64,000 nt of DNA from Kosakonia radicincitans DSM 16656 (GTDB lineage Bacteria; Pseudomonadota; Gammaproteobacteria; Enterobacterales; Enterobacteriaceae). Numbering within the stretch: the first letter of the stretch is position 1; every line of letters begins with the position of its first letter. The notes under the pieces were generated by a model. The model was not told where the DNA came from. It saw nothing but the letters and a program-made list of their open reading frames with translations, and searched no databases. Where the stretch lies: contig NZ_CP018016.1 in assembly GCF_000280495.2 (NCBI RefSeq), positions 2,914,001-2,978,000 of the forward strand. Direction: 5' to 3'. The translations under genes were made by a program, and so were the position numbers. This document shows positions 1-9,302 of this stretch, one piece after another.

Positions 1-143
1 ATACAACGATTGTCGGGCTGTTGCAGGAAATCCAACACTACTGGTACGACAAAGAGCAGCGAAGAAGCGCGCGCAGCCGTAATACCGATCGCTTCGCAGG
101 GCTGCTGCTGGAAGATGAGTGGCAGGAAGAGGATGAGCGCTGA
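1..143 (+). CDS. nifX: NifX, C-terminal end only
   Basis: Partial gene running in from the left edge; codons are read from base 3 to the TGA at 141-143. The 46 visible residues begin TTIVGLLQEIQHYWYDK and end in an acidic tail. This matches the C-terminus of Klebsiella NifX as I remember it. NifX is a small carrier of the NifB cofactor and of FeMo-co precursors during nitrogenase cofactor assembly. It stands directly upstream of nifU, the order found in the Klebsiella nif regulon (nifENX then nifUSV). The start and most of the protein lie outside the window. Confidence 0.85.
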   Translation, partial: TTIVGLLQEIQHYWYDKEQRRSARSRNTDRFAGLLLEDEWQEEDER

Positions 144-154
144 TGCCTTTTCTG

Positions 155-170
155 TGTCAGCTCTGTGACA
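155..170 (+). promoter_or_regulatory. NifA upstream activator sequence of nifU
   Basis: The site fits the NifA consensus TGT-N10-ACA exactly: TGT at 155-157 and ACA at 168-170. It lies about 100 bp upstream of the sigma-54 promoter at 255-270, a normal distance for NifA activation by DNA looping. Confidence 0.75.
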
Positions 171-254
171 AAGCCAACATAAAACTGCGACATAGTTCGC
201 GGTTTTATGTCAGGCGTCAAAATCATCTCATTGAAATATAACGACTTAATCTTC

Positions 255-270
255 TGGTACTGCTTTTGCT
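255..270 (+). promoter_or_regulatory. sigma-54 promoter of nifUSVWZM
   Basis: The element CTGGTAC-N-TTTTGCT has GG at 256-257 and GC at 268-269 separated by exactly 10 bases, as RpoN-RNA polymerase requires. The predicted transcript start is near 281, giving a leader of about 70 nt before the nifU ATG at 351. Confidence 0.75.
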
Positions 271-350
271 TCAACGATATTACCCGCTGTTGATTGACGC
301 GGTGTAATGCGCTCCGGCGCGTTCCGTCATACATACTGGGAGCCAAAAGC

Positions 351-1190
351 ATGTGGAATTACTCCGAGAAAGTGAAAGATCATTTTTTTAATCCCCGTAA
401 CGCCCGGGTGGTGGAAAACGCCAACGCCGTGGGTGATGTGGGATCGTTAAGCTGTGGCGATGCGTTACGGCTGATGCTGCGAGTGGATCCGCAAGATGAA
501 ACCATTCTTGAGGCCGGGTTTCAGACCTTTGGCTGCGGCAGCGCAATTGCCTCTTCTTCCGCCTTAACGGAACTGATTATCGGCCGCACACTGGCGCAGG
601 CCGAACAGGTCACCAACCAACAAATTGCCGATTATCTTGACGGTTTACCGCCGCAAAAAATGCACTGCTCGGTCATGGGCCAGGAAGCGCTGCGCGCTGC
701 CATCGCCAACTACCGCGGCGAAACGCTGGAAGATGACCACGAAGAAGGCGCATTGATTTGTAAGTGCTTTGGCGTGGATGAAGGACAGATTCGCCGCGCG
801 GTGCTGAGTAACGGGTTGACCACGCTGGAAGAGGTGATCAACTACACCAAAGCAGGCGGCGGCTGTACTTCGTGTCATGAAAAAATCGAACTGGCGCTGG
901 CGGATATTCTCGCGCAGCACCCGCAGGTCGCCGCGCCGGTTGCGACAACCAAAGATCCGCACTGGCAGGAAGTGGTTGATGCCATCACTGAACTGCGCCC
1001 GCATATTCAGGCCGATGGCGGCGATATGGCGCTGCTCAGCGTGGCAAATCATAAAGTCACGGTCAGCCTCTCCGGCAGTTGTAGCGGCTGCATGATGACC
1101 GACATGACGCTCGCCTGGTTACAGCAAAAACTGATGGAACGCACCGGCTGTTATATGGAAGTCGTGGCCGCTGAAGCCGCAGCGTATTAA
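351..1190 (+). CDS. nifU: NifU, Fe-S cluster scaffold for nitrogenase
   Basis: 279-residue modular scaffold on which NifS-derived sulfur and iron are assembled into clusters for nitrogenase. The three parts are visible. The N-terminal IscU-like domain has cysteines in SCGD, FGCGSA and MHCSV. The central ferredoxin-like segment has four cysteines (CKCFG ... CTSCH), which carry a permanent 2Fe-2S cluster in the family. The C-terminal Nfu domain has the GSCSGC (CxxC) motif. The start at 351 gives [12 protein letters not shown], the usual NifU N-terminus, and is preceded by TGGGAG; an in-frame extension back to 294 would place the start only about 13 nt after the predicted transcript start and has no support. 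First gene of nifUSVWZM. Confidence 0.96.
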   Translation: MWNYSEKVKDHFFNPRNARVVENANAVGDVGSLSCGDALRLMLRVDPQDETILEAGFQTFGCGSAIASSSALTELIIGRTLAQAEQVTNQQIADYLDGLPPQKMHCSVMGQEALRAAIANYRGETLEDDHEEGALICKCFGVDEGQIRRAVLSNGLTTLEEVINYTKAGGGCTSCHEKIELALADILAQHPQVAAPVATTKDPHWQEVVDAITELRPHIQADGGDMALLSVANHKVTVSLSGSCSGCMMTDMTLAWLQQKLMERTGCYMEVVAAEAAAY

Positions 1191-1204
1191 CAGAGGGGAA
1201 AAAC

Positions 1205-2407
1205 ATGAAACAGGTTTATCTGGATAACAACGCCACCACGCGAATCGATCCAATGGTGCTGGAAGCGATGATGCCCTTTCTGACCGAGCATTATGGCAAC
1301 CCCTCTTCGATTCATGATTTCGGCACGCCTTCCCGTGCGGCCCTTGAGCGCGCGCACCAGCAGGTTGCTGCCCTGCTTGGCGCCGATCATGCCAGCGAGA
1401 TTATTTTCACCTCCTGCGCGACCGAAGCCACGTCAACCGCGCTGCACGCCTGCGTGGAACTGATGCCGGAGCGCCGGGAAATCATCACCACCGCGGTCGA
1501 GCACCCGGCCACGCTCGCCGTTTGCGAACACCTGGAGCGCCAGGGTTACCTGATCCACCGCATTGGTGTGAATAGCGACGGCGCGCTGGATATGGAGCAG
1601 TACCGCCAGGCGCTCAGCTCCCGGGTGGCGGTGGTCAGCGTGATGTGGGCGAACAACGAAACCGGCGTACTGTTTCCGGTGATTGAAATGGCGGCCATGG
1701 CGCAGGAACACGGCGCGCTGTTCCACTGCGATGCGGTACAGGTAGTCGGTAAAATTCCGTTGGATATTGGCCGCACGCAGATCGATATGCTCTCCTGCTC
1801 GGCGCACAAACTGCACGGACCGAAAGGTGTCGGCTGCCTCTATCTGCGGCGCGGAACGCGTTTTCGTCCGCTGTTGCGCGGAGGCCATCAGGAGCGCGGA
1901 CGCCGCGCAGGGACGGAAAACATCGCCGGGATTGTCGGCATGGGCACAGCCTGCGAACTGGCGCAGATCCATCTGCCCGGTGCCGCCTCGCTGGCGCAAC
2001 TGCGCGATCGACTGCAGGAAGGGCTTATCGCGCAGGTGCCTTCCGTGATGGTGATGGGCGGCAACCAGCCGCGCGTACCCGGCACCACCAATCTGGCGTT
2101 TGAGTTTATCGAAGGGGAAGCCATTTTATTGCTGCTGAACCAGGCGGGAATTGCGGCGTCGAGCGGCAGCGCCTGTACCTCCGGTTCGCTGGAGCCTTCG
2201 CATGTCATGCGAGCGATGAACATTCCTTACACCGCCGCGCACGGCAGTATTCGTTTCTCGCTGTCACGCTACACGCGTGAAAAAGAGATCGACTACGTGA
2301 TCGACACCCTGCCAACGATTATTGCCCGCCTGCGGATGCTCTCGCCCTACTGGCAGGAGGGAAAACCCGGGGCGGCTGAATCGGCATTTGCGCCGTTATA
2401 CGGCTAA
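1205..2407 (+). CDS. nifS: NifS, cysteine desulfurase
   Basis: 400-residue PLP enzyme that converts cysteine to alanine and passes the sulfur, as a persulfide, to NifU. The PLP lysine is K202 in [10 protein letters not shown]. The persulfide cysteine is C324 in SSGSACTSG, followed by the SLEPSHV loop of the class. N-terminal [12 protein letters not shown] is typical. It starts 14 bases after nifU with an AGGGGA ribosome site, so it is translated from the same message. Confidence 0.97.
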   Translation: MKQVYLDNNATTRIDPMVLEAMMPFLTEHYGNPSSIHDFGTPSRAALERAHQQVAALLGADHASEIIFTSCATEATSTALHACVELMPERREIITTAVEHPATLAVCEHLERQGYLIHRIGVNSDGALDMEQYRQALSSRVAVVSVMWANNETGVLFPVIEMAAMAQEHGALFHCDAVQVVGKIPLDIGRTQIDMLSCSAHKLHGPKGVGCLYLRRGTRFRPLLRGGHQERGRRAGTENIAGIVGMGTACELAQIHLPGAASLAQLRDRLQEGLIAQVPSVMVMGGNQPRVPGTTNLAFEFIEGEAILLLLNQAGIAASSGSACTSGSLEPSHVMRAMNIPYTAAHGSIRFSLSRYTREKEIDYVIDTLPTIIARLRMLSPYWQEGKPGAAESAFAPLYG

Positions 2408-2417
2408 GGCGGCGAGC

Positions 2418-3557
2418 ATGAATGTGCTTATCAACGACACCACCCTGCGCGACGGCGAACAGAGCCCGGGCGTCGCGTTTCTCGCCAGCGAGAAAATCGC
2501 CATCGCCGAGGCGCTGTTTGCGGCGGGCATTACCGCGCTTGAAGTCGGCACGCCAGCGATGGGCGACGAGGAGCGCCAGCGCATTTTGCAGGTGCGCCGG
2601 CATTTGCCCGCGGCAACGCTGATGTCCTGGTGTCGGATGAACCGCGACGAGATCCACCAGAGCGCGGATCTCGGTATGGACTGGGTGGATATCTCCCTGC
2701 CCGCTTCGGATAAGCTGCGCCAGTACAAGCTTCGCGAACCGCTGCCGCAGTTGCTCGATAAACTGGGCTCGCTGATTGCACAAGCGCGGACGCTGGGCAT
2801 GCAGGTCTGTGTCGGCTGTGAGGATGCCTCACGCGCCAGCGATCAGACGCTGAACCAGATTGCCGATATCGCCCGCGAGGCGGGCGCGAAACGGCTGCGT
2901 TTCGCTGACACTCTCGGCCTGCTCGATCCCTTTACCACCACCACCCGCATTCAGGCGCTTGGCGAATACTGGCCGGGCGAAATCGAAATGCACGCCCACA
3001 ACGATCTGGGGCTGGCGACCGCCAATACGCTGGCGGCGGTACGCGCCGGAGCCACCAGCGTCAACACAACCGTGCTGGGGCTGGGCGAACGCGCAGGCAA
3101 TGCCGCGCTGGAAACCGTTGCGCTGAGCCTGAGCCGCTGTCTGCAACGGGATTGCGGCGTTGATTTTACGCGCCTGCCGTCCCTGTGCCAGACCGTGGCC
3201 GACGCGACACAGCGGGCGATTGACCCGCAGCAACCGCTGGTCGGTGCGCAGGTGTTCACCCATGAATCCGGCGTTCATGTCGCCGCGCTGCTGCGCGATC
3301 GCGAAAGCTATCAGGCGATTGATCCGGCGCTAATGGGGCGCGAGTACCGGCTGGTGCTGGGCAAACACTCCGGTCGCCAGGCGGTGGATGGCGTCTTCGC
3401 CCGCATGGGGTATCACCTCGATACCCTACAAATCGATCTGCTGCTGCCGGCGATCCGCCGCTTTGCCGAGCGCTGGAAACGCACGCCGAAAGAGGATGAG
3501 CTGGTGGCAATTTACGATGCGCTGTGCGGGGAATCCGCACACTTTGCGAGGGGCTGA
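2418..3557 (+). CDS. nifV: NifV, homocitrate synthase
   Basis: 379 residues, close to Klebsiella NifV. It condenses acetyl-CoA with 2-oxoglutarate to give homocitrate, the organic ligand of FeMo-co. Visible marks of the DRE-TIM metallolyase family are [16 protein letters not shown] at the N-terminus, the metal-binding HAHNDLG motif near residue 195, and [10 protein letters not shown] near residue 280. The frame is open back to 2322 inside nifS, but [15 protein letters not shown] at 2418, 10 bases after the nifS stop, is the family start. Confidence 0.96.
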   Translation: MNVLINDTTLRDGEQSPGVAFLASEKIAIAEALFAAGITALEVGTPAMGDEERQRILQVRRHLPAATLMSWCRMNRDEIHQSADLGMDWVDISLPASDKLRQYKLREPLPQLLDKLGSLIAQARTLGMQVCVGCEDASRASDQTLNQIADIAREAGAKRLRFADTLGLLDPFTTTTRIQALGEYWPGEIEMHAHNDLGLATANTLAAVRAGATSVNTTVLGLGERAGNAALETVALSLSRCLQRDCGVDFTRLPSLCQTVADATQRAIDPQQPLVGAQVFTHESGVHVAALLRDRESYQAIDPALMGREYRLVLGKHSGRQAVDGVFARMGYHLDTLQIDLLLPAIRRFAERWKRTPKEDELVAIYDALCGESAHFARG

Positions 3558-3559
3558 CG

Positions 3560-3817
3560 ATGGAGTGGTTTTATCAAATCCCCGGCGTGGATGAGCTCGA
3601 TACCGCCGAGTCTTTTTTTGAATTCTTCAGCGTGCCGTATGATCCGCTGGTGCTGCGCCACTGCTGTCTGCCGGTGCTGCGGGAGTTTCACCAGCGGCTG
3701 CGGCAAAACGTACCGCTGCGCAATATGCTTGAAGAGGCGCCCCGCGCCCCGTGGCTGCTGGCGCGCCGGTTGCTGACGGAGAGCTATCAGCACTACCTTC
3801 CGGAGCGTACCCCATGA
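3560..3817 (+). CDS. nifW: NifW, nitrogenase-stabilising/protective protein
   Basis: 85-residue protein of the usual NifW length, beginning MEWFYQIPGVDELDTAESFFEFF, the conserved NifW opening. In the family it binds the MoFe protein and helps its maturation or protects it from oxygen; the mechanism is not settled. It starts two bases after nifV and its TGA overlaps the nifZ ATG (ATGA at 3814-3817), so the pair is translationally coupled. Confidence 0.93.
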   Translation: MEWFYQIPGVDELDTAESFFEFFSVPYDPLVLRHCCLPVLREFHQRLRQNVPLRNMLEEAPRAPWLLARRLLTESYQHYLPERTP

Positions 3818-4257
3818 GACAAAAATTCGATTTTGGCGAAGAGGTGCGCGTTACTCGCGCCATTCGCAATGACGGCACCATGCGCGGCTTTGCGCGCGGC
3901 GACCTGCTGGTTCGTCGCGGCAGTACCGGTTTTGTCCGTGAATGGGGCACATTTTTGATGGATCAGATTATCTATCAGGTACATTTTCTCGATGATGATT
4001 TGGTGGTTGGCTGCCGCGAGCAGGAGCTACTGCCGCTTTCTGTGCCGTGGCACGCCGGGCAGTTTCAGTATGGCGATCGGGTTGCCTGCCGCCACGCGCT
4101 GTCGGTAAATGGCGAAGTGGTGGTCGCCGCCGGAGAGCATGGCCGTATTGAAGGAACAGACCAGGGCGAAGGCGGAGAGAGTTACACCGTCACGTTTTCC
4201 GGACGCTGGTTCCAGGTGCCCGCCAGCGCCATGATCCTGCTGGAGGCTGACGCATGA
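3814..4257 (+). CDS. nifZ: NifZ, MoFe protein P-cluster maturation factor
   Basis: 147-residue NifZ with the conserved DFGEEVRVTRAIRNDGT opening and two tandem beta-rich repeats (about 5-60 and 70-140, the second beginning FQYGDRVACR). In the family it helps form the second P-cluster of NifDK. The longer frame from 3751 would overlap nifW; the ATG in the ATGA overlap with nifW is the start. Its own end overlaps nifM by four bases. Confidence 0.92.
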   Translation: MRQKFDFGEEVRVTRAIRNDGTMRGFARGDLLVRRGSTGFVREWGTFLMDQIIYQVHFLDDDLVVGCREQELLPLSVPWHAGQFQYGDRVACRHALSVNGEVVVAAGEHGRIEGTDQGEGGESYTVTFSGRWFQVPASAMILLEADA

Positions 4258-5048
4258 CGCCGTGGCAACGCTTCGCCCGACGGCGGCTGGCGATAACGCG
4301 CTGGCAGTGCGAACCGGAACACATTCCTGCCGATCAACAAAGCGCGTTTGACGATGCCTTCACCCGCCAGTGTCAACTGGAACAGGCGGTGGTGGAAGTT
4401 GCCGCCAGTGCCCCCCTGCCGGATAGCGTGCTGCAGAGTGTCGCAACCTCGCTGGCAAGCTGGCTGGATGGCGGGCATTTTTCTGCTGACGAACGGCAGA
4501 CGGTGGTCCGGCATCATGCCCGCATGGAGTGGCAGTTCGCCGAGATTGCCGGGCGCGCCCCGCTGCCGGACGATTTACAGGTGCTGGCCTGGTATCAGCA
4601 ACATCAGGCGCAGTTTATGCGCCCGCCGCAGCGGCTGACATCTCACCTGTTGCTGACGGTCGATAACGACGATGCCGCAGTGCAGCGCCAGATCCGCCGT
4701 TTTCATCAGGACATTAGCGTCTCGCGCCAGCACTTTGCCCGGCTGGCACAGCGCCACTCCCACTGCCCCAGCGCGCTGGAAGGCGGACGTCTTGGCTGGA
4801 TAAGCCAGGGGTTGCTCTATCCCGAACTCGACGCTGCGCTGTTTGCGCTGGCGGAAAATGGCCTCAGCGCGCCTATCGAAACCCGCCTCGGCTGGCATCT
4901 GTTATGGTGCGAAGCGATCCGTGACGCCGCGCCAATGCCGCAGGCGGAAGCGCTGGAAAAAGCACGAAGCTATTTGGTTCGTCAAAACCAACAGCAGTAC
5001 CAGCGCCAGTGGCTGGCAGCGTTAACCCGCAGCGTGATGGCGGATTAA
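4254..5048 (+). CDS. nifM: NifM, peptidyl-prolyl isomerase for NifH maturation
   Basis: 264 residues. The C-terminal half is a parvulin/SurA-type PPIase domain, recognisable by LEGGRLGWISQGLLYPELD and the following GLSAPIETRLGWHLLWC. In Klebsiella NifM is needed to mature the Fe protein NifH. The ATG overlaps the nifZ stop (ATGA), and it is the last gene of the nifUSVWZM unit. A hairpin region separates it from the convergent nifF. Confidence 0.92.
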   Translation: MTPWQRFARRRLAITRWQCEPEHIPADQQSAFDDAFTRQCQLEQAVVEVAASAPLPDSVLQSVATSLASWLDGGHFSADERQTVVRHHARMEWQFAEIAGRAPLPDDLQVLAWYQQHQAQFMRPPQRLTSHLLLTVDNDDAAVQRQIRRFHQDISVSRQHFARLAQRHSHCPSALEGGRLGWISQGLLYPELDAALFALAENGLSAPIETRLGWHLLWCEAIRDAAPMPQAEALEKARSYLVRQNQQQYQRQWLAALTRSVMAD

Positions 5049-5065
5049 TTTCACCTTTAGTACAG

Positions 5066-5183
5066 CAATGCCGGATGGCGGCTGTGCCTTATTCCGGCCA
5101 ACGATTGTGCCAACAGGGTTCCAGGCCTGATAAACGTAAGTGCCATCAGGCATTTGGCCGGGTAAACACAGTGTTACCCGGCC
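5066..5183. terminator. REP-like repeats and bidirectional hairpin between nifM and nifF
   Basis: The spacer between the convergent genes holds a REP-like unit near 5069 (GCCGGATGGCGGCTGTGCC), an imperfect hairpin CCTGAT...ATCAGG near 5126-5150, and a perfect 10-bp stem GGCCGGGTAA / TTACCCGGCC at 5156-5165 and 5174-5183. None has a strong T-run, but the structure is well placed to end both transcripts. Confidence 0.6.
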
Positions 5184-5190
5184 ATATCAC

Positions 5191-5721
5191 TTACAAAAAC
5201 ACCGGCTTAAGCGTTTCCAGCCAGGCATCCAGGCGCTCGTCGGTCAGGTCATACTGATTGTCCTGATCGATCACTAAGCCGACAAATTTATCCGCTTCCA
5301 GCGCCGACGAGGCATTGAATTCATAGCCTTCATTCGGCCAGTGGCCGACAATCTGCGCACCGCTGTTTTTCAGCGCGTCATACAGCGGGCGCAGGCCGCT
5401 GACAAAGTTATCCGGGTAGCCCACCTGATCGCCAAGACCAAACAGCGCCACGGTTTTACCGCTCAGGCTGTTGCTATCAAGCTGGGCGACAAACTCTCCC
5501 CATGACGCCTCCTCACAGCCCGCATCCAGCCCTGGCAGTTGCCCGTCGCCGAGCGTCGGCGTCCCCAGCAGCAGTACCGGATAAGAGAGAAACGTGTCGA
5601 GATCGGTACGGTTGATATTCACCGGCGCATCGGCCGCCGCACCCAGTTTTTGGTGGATCATTTTGGCAATCTTGCGGGTTTTGCCCGTATCGGTACCGAA
5701 AAAAATTCCAATGTTAGCCAT
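5191..5721 (-). CDS. nifF: NifF, flavodoxin electron donor to nitrogenase
   Basis: 176-residue flavodoxin. The FMN phosphate loop is T10-D-T-G-K-T15 and the flavin-contacting loops GTPTLGDGQLPG and GLGDQVGYPDNF are intact. In Klebsiella NifF carries electrons from NifJ to NifH. It runs opposite to and divergent from nifLA and has its own sigma-54 promoter at 5784-5800. Confidence 0.95.
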   Translation of the reverse strand: MANIGIFFGTDTGKTRKIAKMIHQKLGAAADAPVNINRTDLDTFLSYPVLLLGTPTLGDGQLPGLDAGCEEASWGEFVAQLDSNSLSGKTVALFGLGDQVGYPDNFVSGLRPLYDALKNSGAQIVGHWPNEGYEFNASSALEADKFVGLVIDQDNQYDLTDERLDAWLETLKPVFL

Positions 5722-5783
5722 AGCGTGCTCCTGTGAGAAAAAGTATGAATCCGCCCTGAACAGGCGGCTATCACCGGAGATAT

Positions 5784-5800
5784 TGCGAAGGCTGTGCCAG
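5784..5800 (-). promoter_or_regulatory. sigma-54 promoter of nifF
   Basis: On the minus strand CTGGCACAGCCTTCGCAA has GG and GC separated by 10 bases, a close match to TGGCAC-N5-TTGC. It lies about 65 bp upstream of the nifF start. The nearest TGT-N10-ACA site is at 6035-6050, about 250 bp upstream. Confidence 0.8.
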
Positions 5801-5819
5801 TTTTTTGCCGTGCAATAAC

Positions 5820-5856
5820 TGCACCGTATTGGTCAGTTATGCACCAGGGCGGCGCT
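5820..5856 (+). promoter_or_regulatory. Tandem NtrC-type binding sites for nifLA
   Basis: TGCACC-GTATT-GGTCAG (5820-5836) closely fits the NtrC consensus TGCACC-N5-GGTGCA. A weaker copy, TGCACC-AGGGC-GGCGCT, follows at 5840-5856. Their centres lie about 164 and 144 bp upstream of the expected nifL transcript start, the spacing known for the two NtrC sites of the Klebsiella nifL promoter. This implies control of nifLA by nitrogen status. Confidence 0.7.
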
Positions 5857-5965
5857 TCTTTATCCGCCCGATTATACGGCGCCGCGCACAGCCAGAGGGC
5901 AAAAGGCTAAAAATCGGCGGCAAACAGGGATCTGGATCAATCTTACGGCGAGTAATACGGGCCAA

Positions 5966-5982
5966 AGGCGCACCCTTTGCAT
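5966..5982 (+). promoter_or_regulatory. sigma-54 promoter of nifLA
   Basis: AGGCGCACCCTTTGCAT has GG at 5967-5968 and GC at 5979-5980 with 10 bases between. The predicted transcript start near 5992 leaves a leader of about 85 nt before nifL. Confidence 0.75.
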
Positions 5983-6034
5983 GGTTAATGAGCGTCCGTT
6001 TATGTTCGGACGAAAGTCGACAGGTGGCACAAAT

Positions 6035-6050
6035 TGTCATAACTGCGACA
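6035..6050. promoter_or_regulatory. NifA upstream activator sequence serving nifF (inside the nifL leader)
   Basis: TGT at 6035-6037 and ACA at 6048-6050 with N10 fit the NifA consensus. The site lies downstream of the nifL promoter but about 250 bp upstream of the nifF promoter on the other strand. That is the arrangement reported for nifF in Klebsiella, so it most likely serves nifF. Confidence 0.7.
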
Positions 6051-6077
6051 TTCCCATGTTGACCACAGGAGTTTGTG

Positions 6078-7565
6078 ATGACCCTGAATATGATGATGGA
6101 CGCCGCCGCGCCCGCCGAGATCGCCGGGGCGCTCTCACAACAGCATCCCGGGTTGTTTTTCACCATGGTTGAACAGGCGCCCGTCGCGATTTCACTGACC
6201 GATGCCGATGCCCACATTCTCTACGCCAACCCCGCGTTTTGCCGCCAGTCGGGGTATGAACTGGAAGAGTTGTTGCAGCAAAACCCGCGCCTGCTTGCCA
6301 GTAAGCAGACGCCGCGTGAAATCTACCAGGATATGTGGCACACCCTGCTGCAACATCGTCCGTGGCGCGGGCAGCTGATCAATCGTCGCCGCGACGGTAG
6401 CCTGTTTCTGGTGGAGATCGACATTACCCCACTGTTTAATGCGTTCGGCAAACTCGAACATTACCTGGCCATGCAGCGCGACATCAGCACCAGCTACGCG
6501 CTGGAACAACGGCTGCGCAATCATATGACGCTGACCGAAGCCGTCTTGAATAACATTCCGGCGGCGGTTGTGGTGGTGGATGAACGCGATCAGGTGGTGA
6601 TGGATAACCTCGCCTACAAAACCTTTTGCGCCGATTGCGGCGGTAAAGAATTGCTCACCGAACTCAATTTTTCCGCCCATAAGGCGGAGCTGGCGCAGGG
6701 CCTGGTGCTGCCGGTAGCGCTGCGCGGCACCGTGCGCTGGTTGTCCGTTACCTGCTGGGCGCTGCCGGGCGTCAGTGAAGAAGCAGGCCGCTACTTTATT
6801 GATAGCGCCGTGCCGCGCACGCTGGTGGTGATCACCGACAATACCCAGCAGCAGCAACAACAGGAACAGGGGCGTCTTGATCGTCTGAAGCAGCAGATAA
6901 CCAGCGGTAAATTGCTGGCGGCGATCCGCGAATCGCTGGACGCCGCGCTGGTGCAACTCAATTGTCCAATTAATATGCTGGCCGCCGCACGTCGCTTAAA
7001 TGGCGACGATCACAGCAATCTGGCGCTGGATGCCGCCTGGCGTGAAGGTGAAGAAGCGATGGCGCGGCTGCAACGCTGCCGTCCGTCGCTGGAGCTGGAA
7101 AGCCCGGGAGTCTGGCCGCTCCAGCCGTTCCTTGACGATCTGCGCGCCCTGTATCACACCCGATATAACCAGGGCGAAAACCTGCAAATTGAGCTGGAAT
7201 CCCCCGATCTGGTGGGCTTTGGCCAGCGAACACAACTGCTTGCCTGCCTGAGCCTGTGGCTCGACAGAACCCTGGATATTGCCGCTGAGCTACGTGATTT
7301 CACGGTACAGACTCAGCTTTACGCCCGCGAAGAGAGCGGCTGGCTGTCGTTCTATTTAAACGACAATGTGCCGCTGATTCAGGTGCGCTATACCCATTCC
7401 CCCGATGCGCTCAATGCGCCCGGTAAAGGCATGGAGCTGCGGCTGATCCAGACGCTGGTCGCCCACCATCGCGGCGCAATAGAACTGACCTCCCGCCCTC
7501 AGGGAGGCACCTGCCTGACCCTGCGTTTCCCGTTATTTCACTCACTGACCGGAGGCTCACTATGA
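6078..7565 (+). CDS. nifL: NifL, redox and nitrogen sensor, anti-activator of NifA
   Basis: 495 residues, the same length as Klebsiella NifL and very similar to it. In the family a first PAS domain (about 25-145) binds FAD and senses oxygen, a second PAS (about 150-260) relays the signal, and a histidine-kinase-like C-terminal half (about 280-490, with GKGMELRLIQTLVAHHRG as the ATP-lid region) binds nucleotide and GlnK. It binds and inhibits NifA when oxygen or fixed nitrogen is present. Start chosen at ATG 6078 because AGGAG at 6068-6072 is well spaced for it; the in-frame GTG at 6075 is too close. The last four bases overlap nifA. Confidence 0.95.
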   Translation: MTLNMMMDAAAPAEIAGALSQQHPGLFFTMVEQAPVAISLTDADAHILYANPAFCRQSGYELEELLQQNPRLLASKQTPREIYQDMWHTLLQHRPWRGQLINRRRDGSLFLVEIDITPLFNAFGKLEHYLAMQRDISTSYALEQRLRNHMTLTEAVLNNIPAAVVVVDERDQVVMDNLAYKTFCADCGGKELLTELNFSAHKAELAQGLVLPVALRGTVRWLSVTCWALPGVSEEAGRYFIDSAVPRTLVVITDNTQQQQQQEQGRLDRLKQQITSGKLLAAIRESLDAALVQLNCPINMLAAARRLNGDDHSNLALDAAWREGEEAMARLQRCRPSLELESPGVWPLQPFLDDLRALYHTRYNQGENLQIELESPDLVGFGQRTQLLACLSLWLDRTLDIAAELRDFTVQTQLYAREESGWLSFYLNDNVPLIQVRYTHSPDALNAPGKGMELRLIQTLVAHHRGAIELTSRPQGGTCLTLRFPLFHSLTGGSL

Positions 7566-9136
7566 CTCAGCGAACCGAGTCGGGTACAACCGTCTGGCGC
7601 TTTGACCTCTCCCAGCAGTTCACCGCCATGCAGCGTATCAGCGTGGTGTTAAGCCGGGCGACGGAGGTCGGGCAGACGCTACAGGAAGTGCTGTGCGTGC
7701 TGCACAACGATGCCTTTATGCAGCACGGGATGATCTGTCTGTACGACAGCCAGCAAGCGATCCTTACCATTGAAGCCTTGCAGGAGGCCGATCAGCAGTT
7801 AATTCCCGGCAGTTCGCAGATTCGCTACCGTCCAGGCGAAGGGCTGGTGGGCACGGTGCTGTCACAGGGACAATCGCTGGTGCTGCCCTGTGTTTCCGAC
7901 GATCAGCGTTTTCTCGATCGCCTGGGATTGTATGATTACAGCCTGCCGTTTATCGCCGTGCCACTGATGGGACCAAACTCGCAGCCTATCGGCGTGCTGG
8001 CCGCCCAGCCGATGGCCCGCTACGAGGAGCGGCTACCCGCCTGCACGCGTTTTCTGGAAACCGTCGCCAATCTGGTGGCGCAAACCGTTCGCCTGATGAC
8101 GCCGCCCAGCGTCGCGCCCTCACCTCGTGCTGCTGCCGCGCAGATTGCCAGCCAGCGCGGATGCGCGTCGTCGCGAGCGTTTGGCTTTGAAAACATGGTC
8201 GGTAAAAGCGCGGCCATGCGTCAGACGCTGGAAATTATTCGCCAGGTATCACGCTGGGACACCACGGTGCTGGTGCGTGGCGAAAGCGGAACCGGTAAGG
8301 AGCTGATAGCCAATGCTATCCACCACAATTCACCGCGCGCCGCCGCGCCGTTTGTCAAATTCAACTGCGCAGCGCTGCCCGATACGCTGCTGGAGAGTGA
8401 ACTCTTCGGCCATGAAAAAGGTGCGTTTACCGGTGCGGTGCGCCAGCGTAAAGGCCGCTTCGAACTGGCAGATGGCGGTACGCTGTTTCTTGATGAGATC
8501 GGCGAAAGTAGCGCCTCGTTTCAGGCGAAATTGCTGCGTATCTTGCAGGAAGGCGAAATGGAACGCGTCGGCGGAGACGAAACGCTGCTGGTGAATGTAC
8601 GGATCATTGCCGCCACTAACCGTAATCTGGAAGAGGAAGTGCGGCTGGGGAATTTTCGCGAAGATCTCTACTATCGCCTCAATGTGATGCCCATCTCCCT
8701 GCCCCCGCTCCGCGAGCGCCAGGAGGATATTGCCGAGCTGGCGCATTTTCTGGTGCGCAAAATCGCGCAAAACCAGAACCGCACGCTGCGCATCAGCGAT
8801 GGAGCGATCCGTTTGTTGATGAGCTATAGCTGGCCTGGAAACGTGCGTGAACTGGAAAACTGCCTTGAGCGCTCGGCAGTCATGTCGGAAAGCGGGCTAA
8901 TCGATCGCGACGTGATTTTGTTTCACCACCGGGAAAATCTGCCAAAACCGCCGCAGCCCAGCGCACCGCGCGAAGAGAGCTGGCTCGATCAGAACCTCGA
9001 TGAGCGACAAAGATTGATTGCCGCGCTGGAGAAAGCCGGTTGGGTACAGGCAAAAGCCGCGCGCCTGCTGGGAATGACCCCACGCCAGGTGGCCTATCGT
9101 ATTCAGACGATGGATATTACCATGCCGAGAATGTAG
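7562..9136 (+). CDS. nifA: NifA, sigma-54-dependent activator of nif genes
   Basis: 524 residues, identical in length to Klebsiella NifA. An N-terminal GAF domain (about 30-170) is followed by a AAA+ domain with Walker A GESGTGKE near residue 240, the sigma-54 contact loop GAFTGA near 288 and Walker [11 protein letters not shown] near 308. The C-terminal helix-turn-helix ([19 protein letters not shown] region) reads TGT-N10-ACA sites. The linker before the HTH lacks the cysteine motif of oxygen-sensitive rhizobial NifA, consistent with oxygen control through NifL. Start codon overlaps the nifL stop (ATGA), so the two are made together. Confidence 0.97.
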   Translation: MTQRTESGTTVWRFDLSQQFTAMQRISVVLSRATEVGQTLQEVLCVLHNDAFMQHGMICLYDSQQAILTIEALQEADQQLIPGSSQIRYRPGEGLVGTVLSQGQSLVLPCVSDDQRFLDRLGLYDYSLPFIAVPLMGPNSQPIGVLAAQPMARYEERLPACTRFLETVANLVAQTVRLMTPPSVAPSPRAAAAQIASQRGCASSRAFGFENMVGKSAAMRQTLEIIRQVSRWDTTVLVRGESGTGKELIANAIHHNSPRAAAPFVKFNCAALPDTLLESELFGHEKGAFTGAVRQRKGRFELADGGTLFLDEIGESSASFQAKLLRILQEGEMERVGGDETLLVNVRIIAATNRNLEEEVRLGNFREDLYYRLNVMPISLPPLRERQEDIAELAHFLVRKIAQNQNRTLRISDGAIRLLMSYSWPGNVRELENCLERSAVMSESGLIDRDVILFHHRENLPKPPQPSAPREESWLDQNLDERQRLIAALEKAGWVQAKAARLLGMTPRQVAYRIQTMDITMPRM

Positions 9137-9146
9137 CGCAGGTTTT

Positions 9147-9162
9147 TGTGACATTCGGCACA
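9147..9162 (+). promoter_or_regulatory. NifA upstream activator sequence of nifBQ
   Basis: TGT at 9147-9149 and ACA at 9160-9162 with exactly 10 bases between, about 90 bp upstream of the nifB sigma-54 promoter. Confidence 0.75.
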
Positions 9163-9251
9163 TTGTCAGCCAAACGCCACAAACTCGACAAACAAACGAC
9201 GACACGGTGAATTTAAAACATTAATTTTCAGTAAGTTACATTAACAACAAG

Positions 9252-9267
9252 CGGTACAGGTTTTGCA
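9252..9267 (+). promoter_or_regulatory. sigma-54 promoter of nifBQ
   Basis: CGGTACAGGTTTTGCA has GG at 9253-9254 and GC at 9265-9266 separated by 10 bases. The predicted start of transcription is about 9277-9278, only 25 nt before the nifB ATG at 9303. The strong AGGAGG at 9270-9275 therefore falls inside the promoter and is not transcribed. Confidence 0.75.
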
Positions 9268-9302
9268 GCAGGAGGTTATGACCACACAACCAAGGTACGC
9301 CC

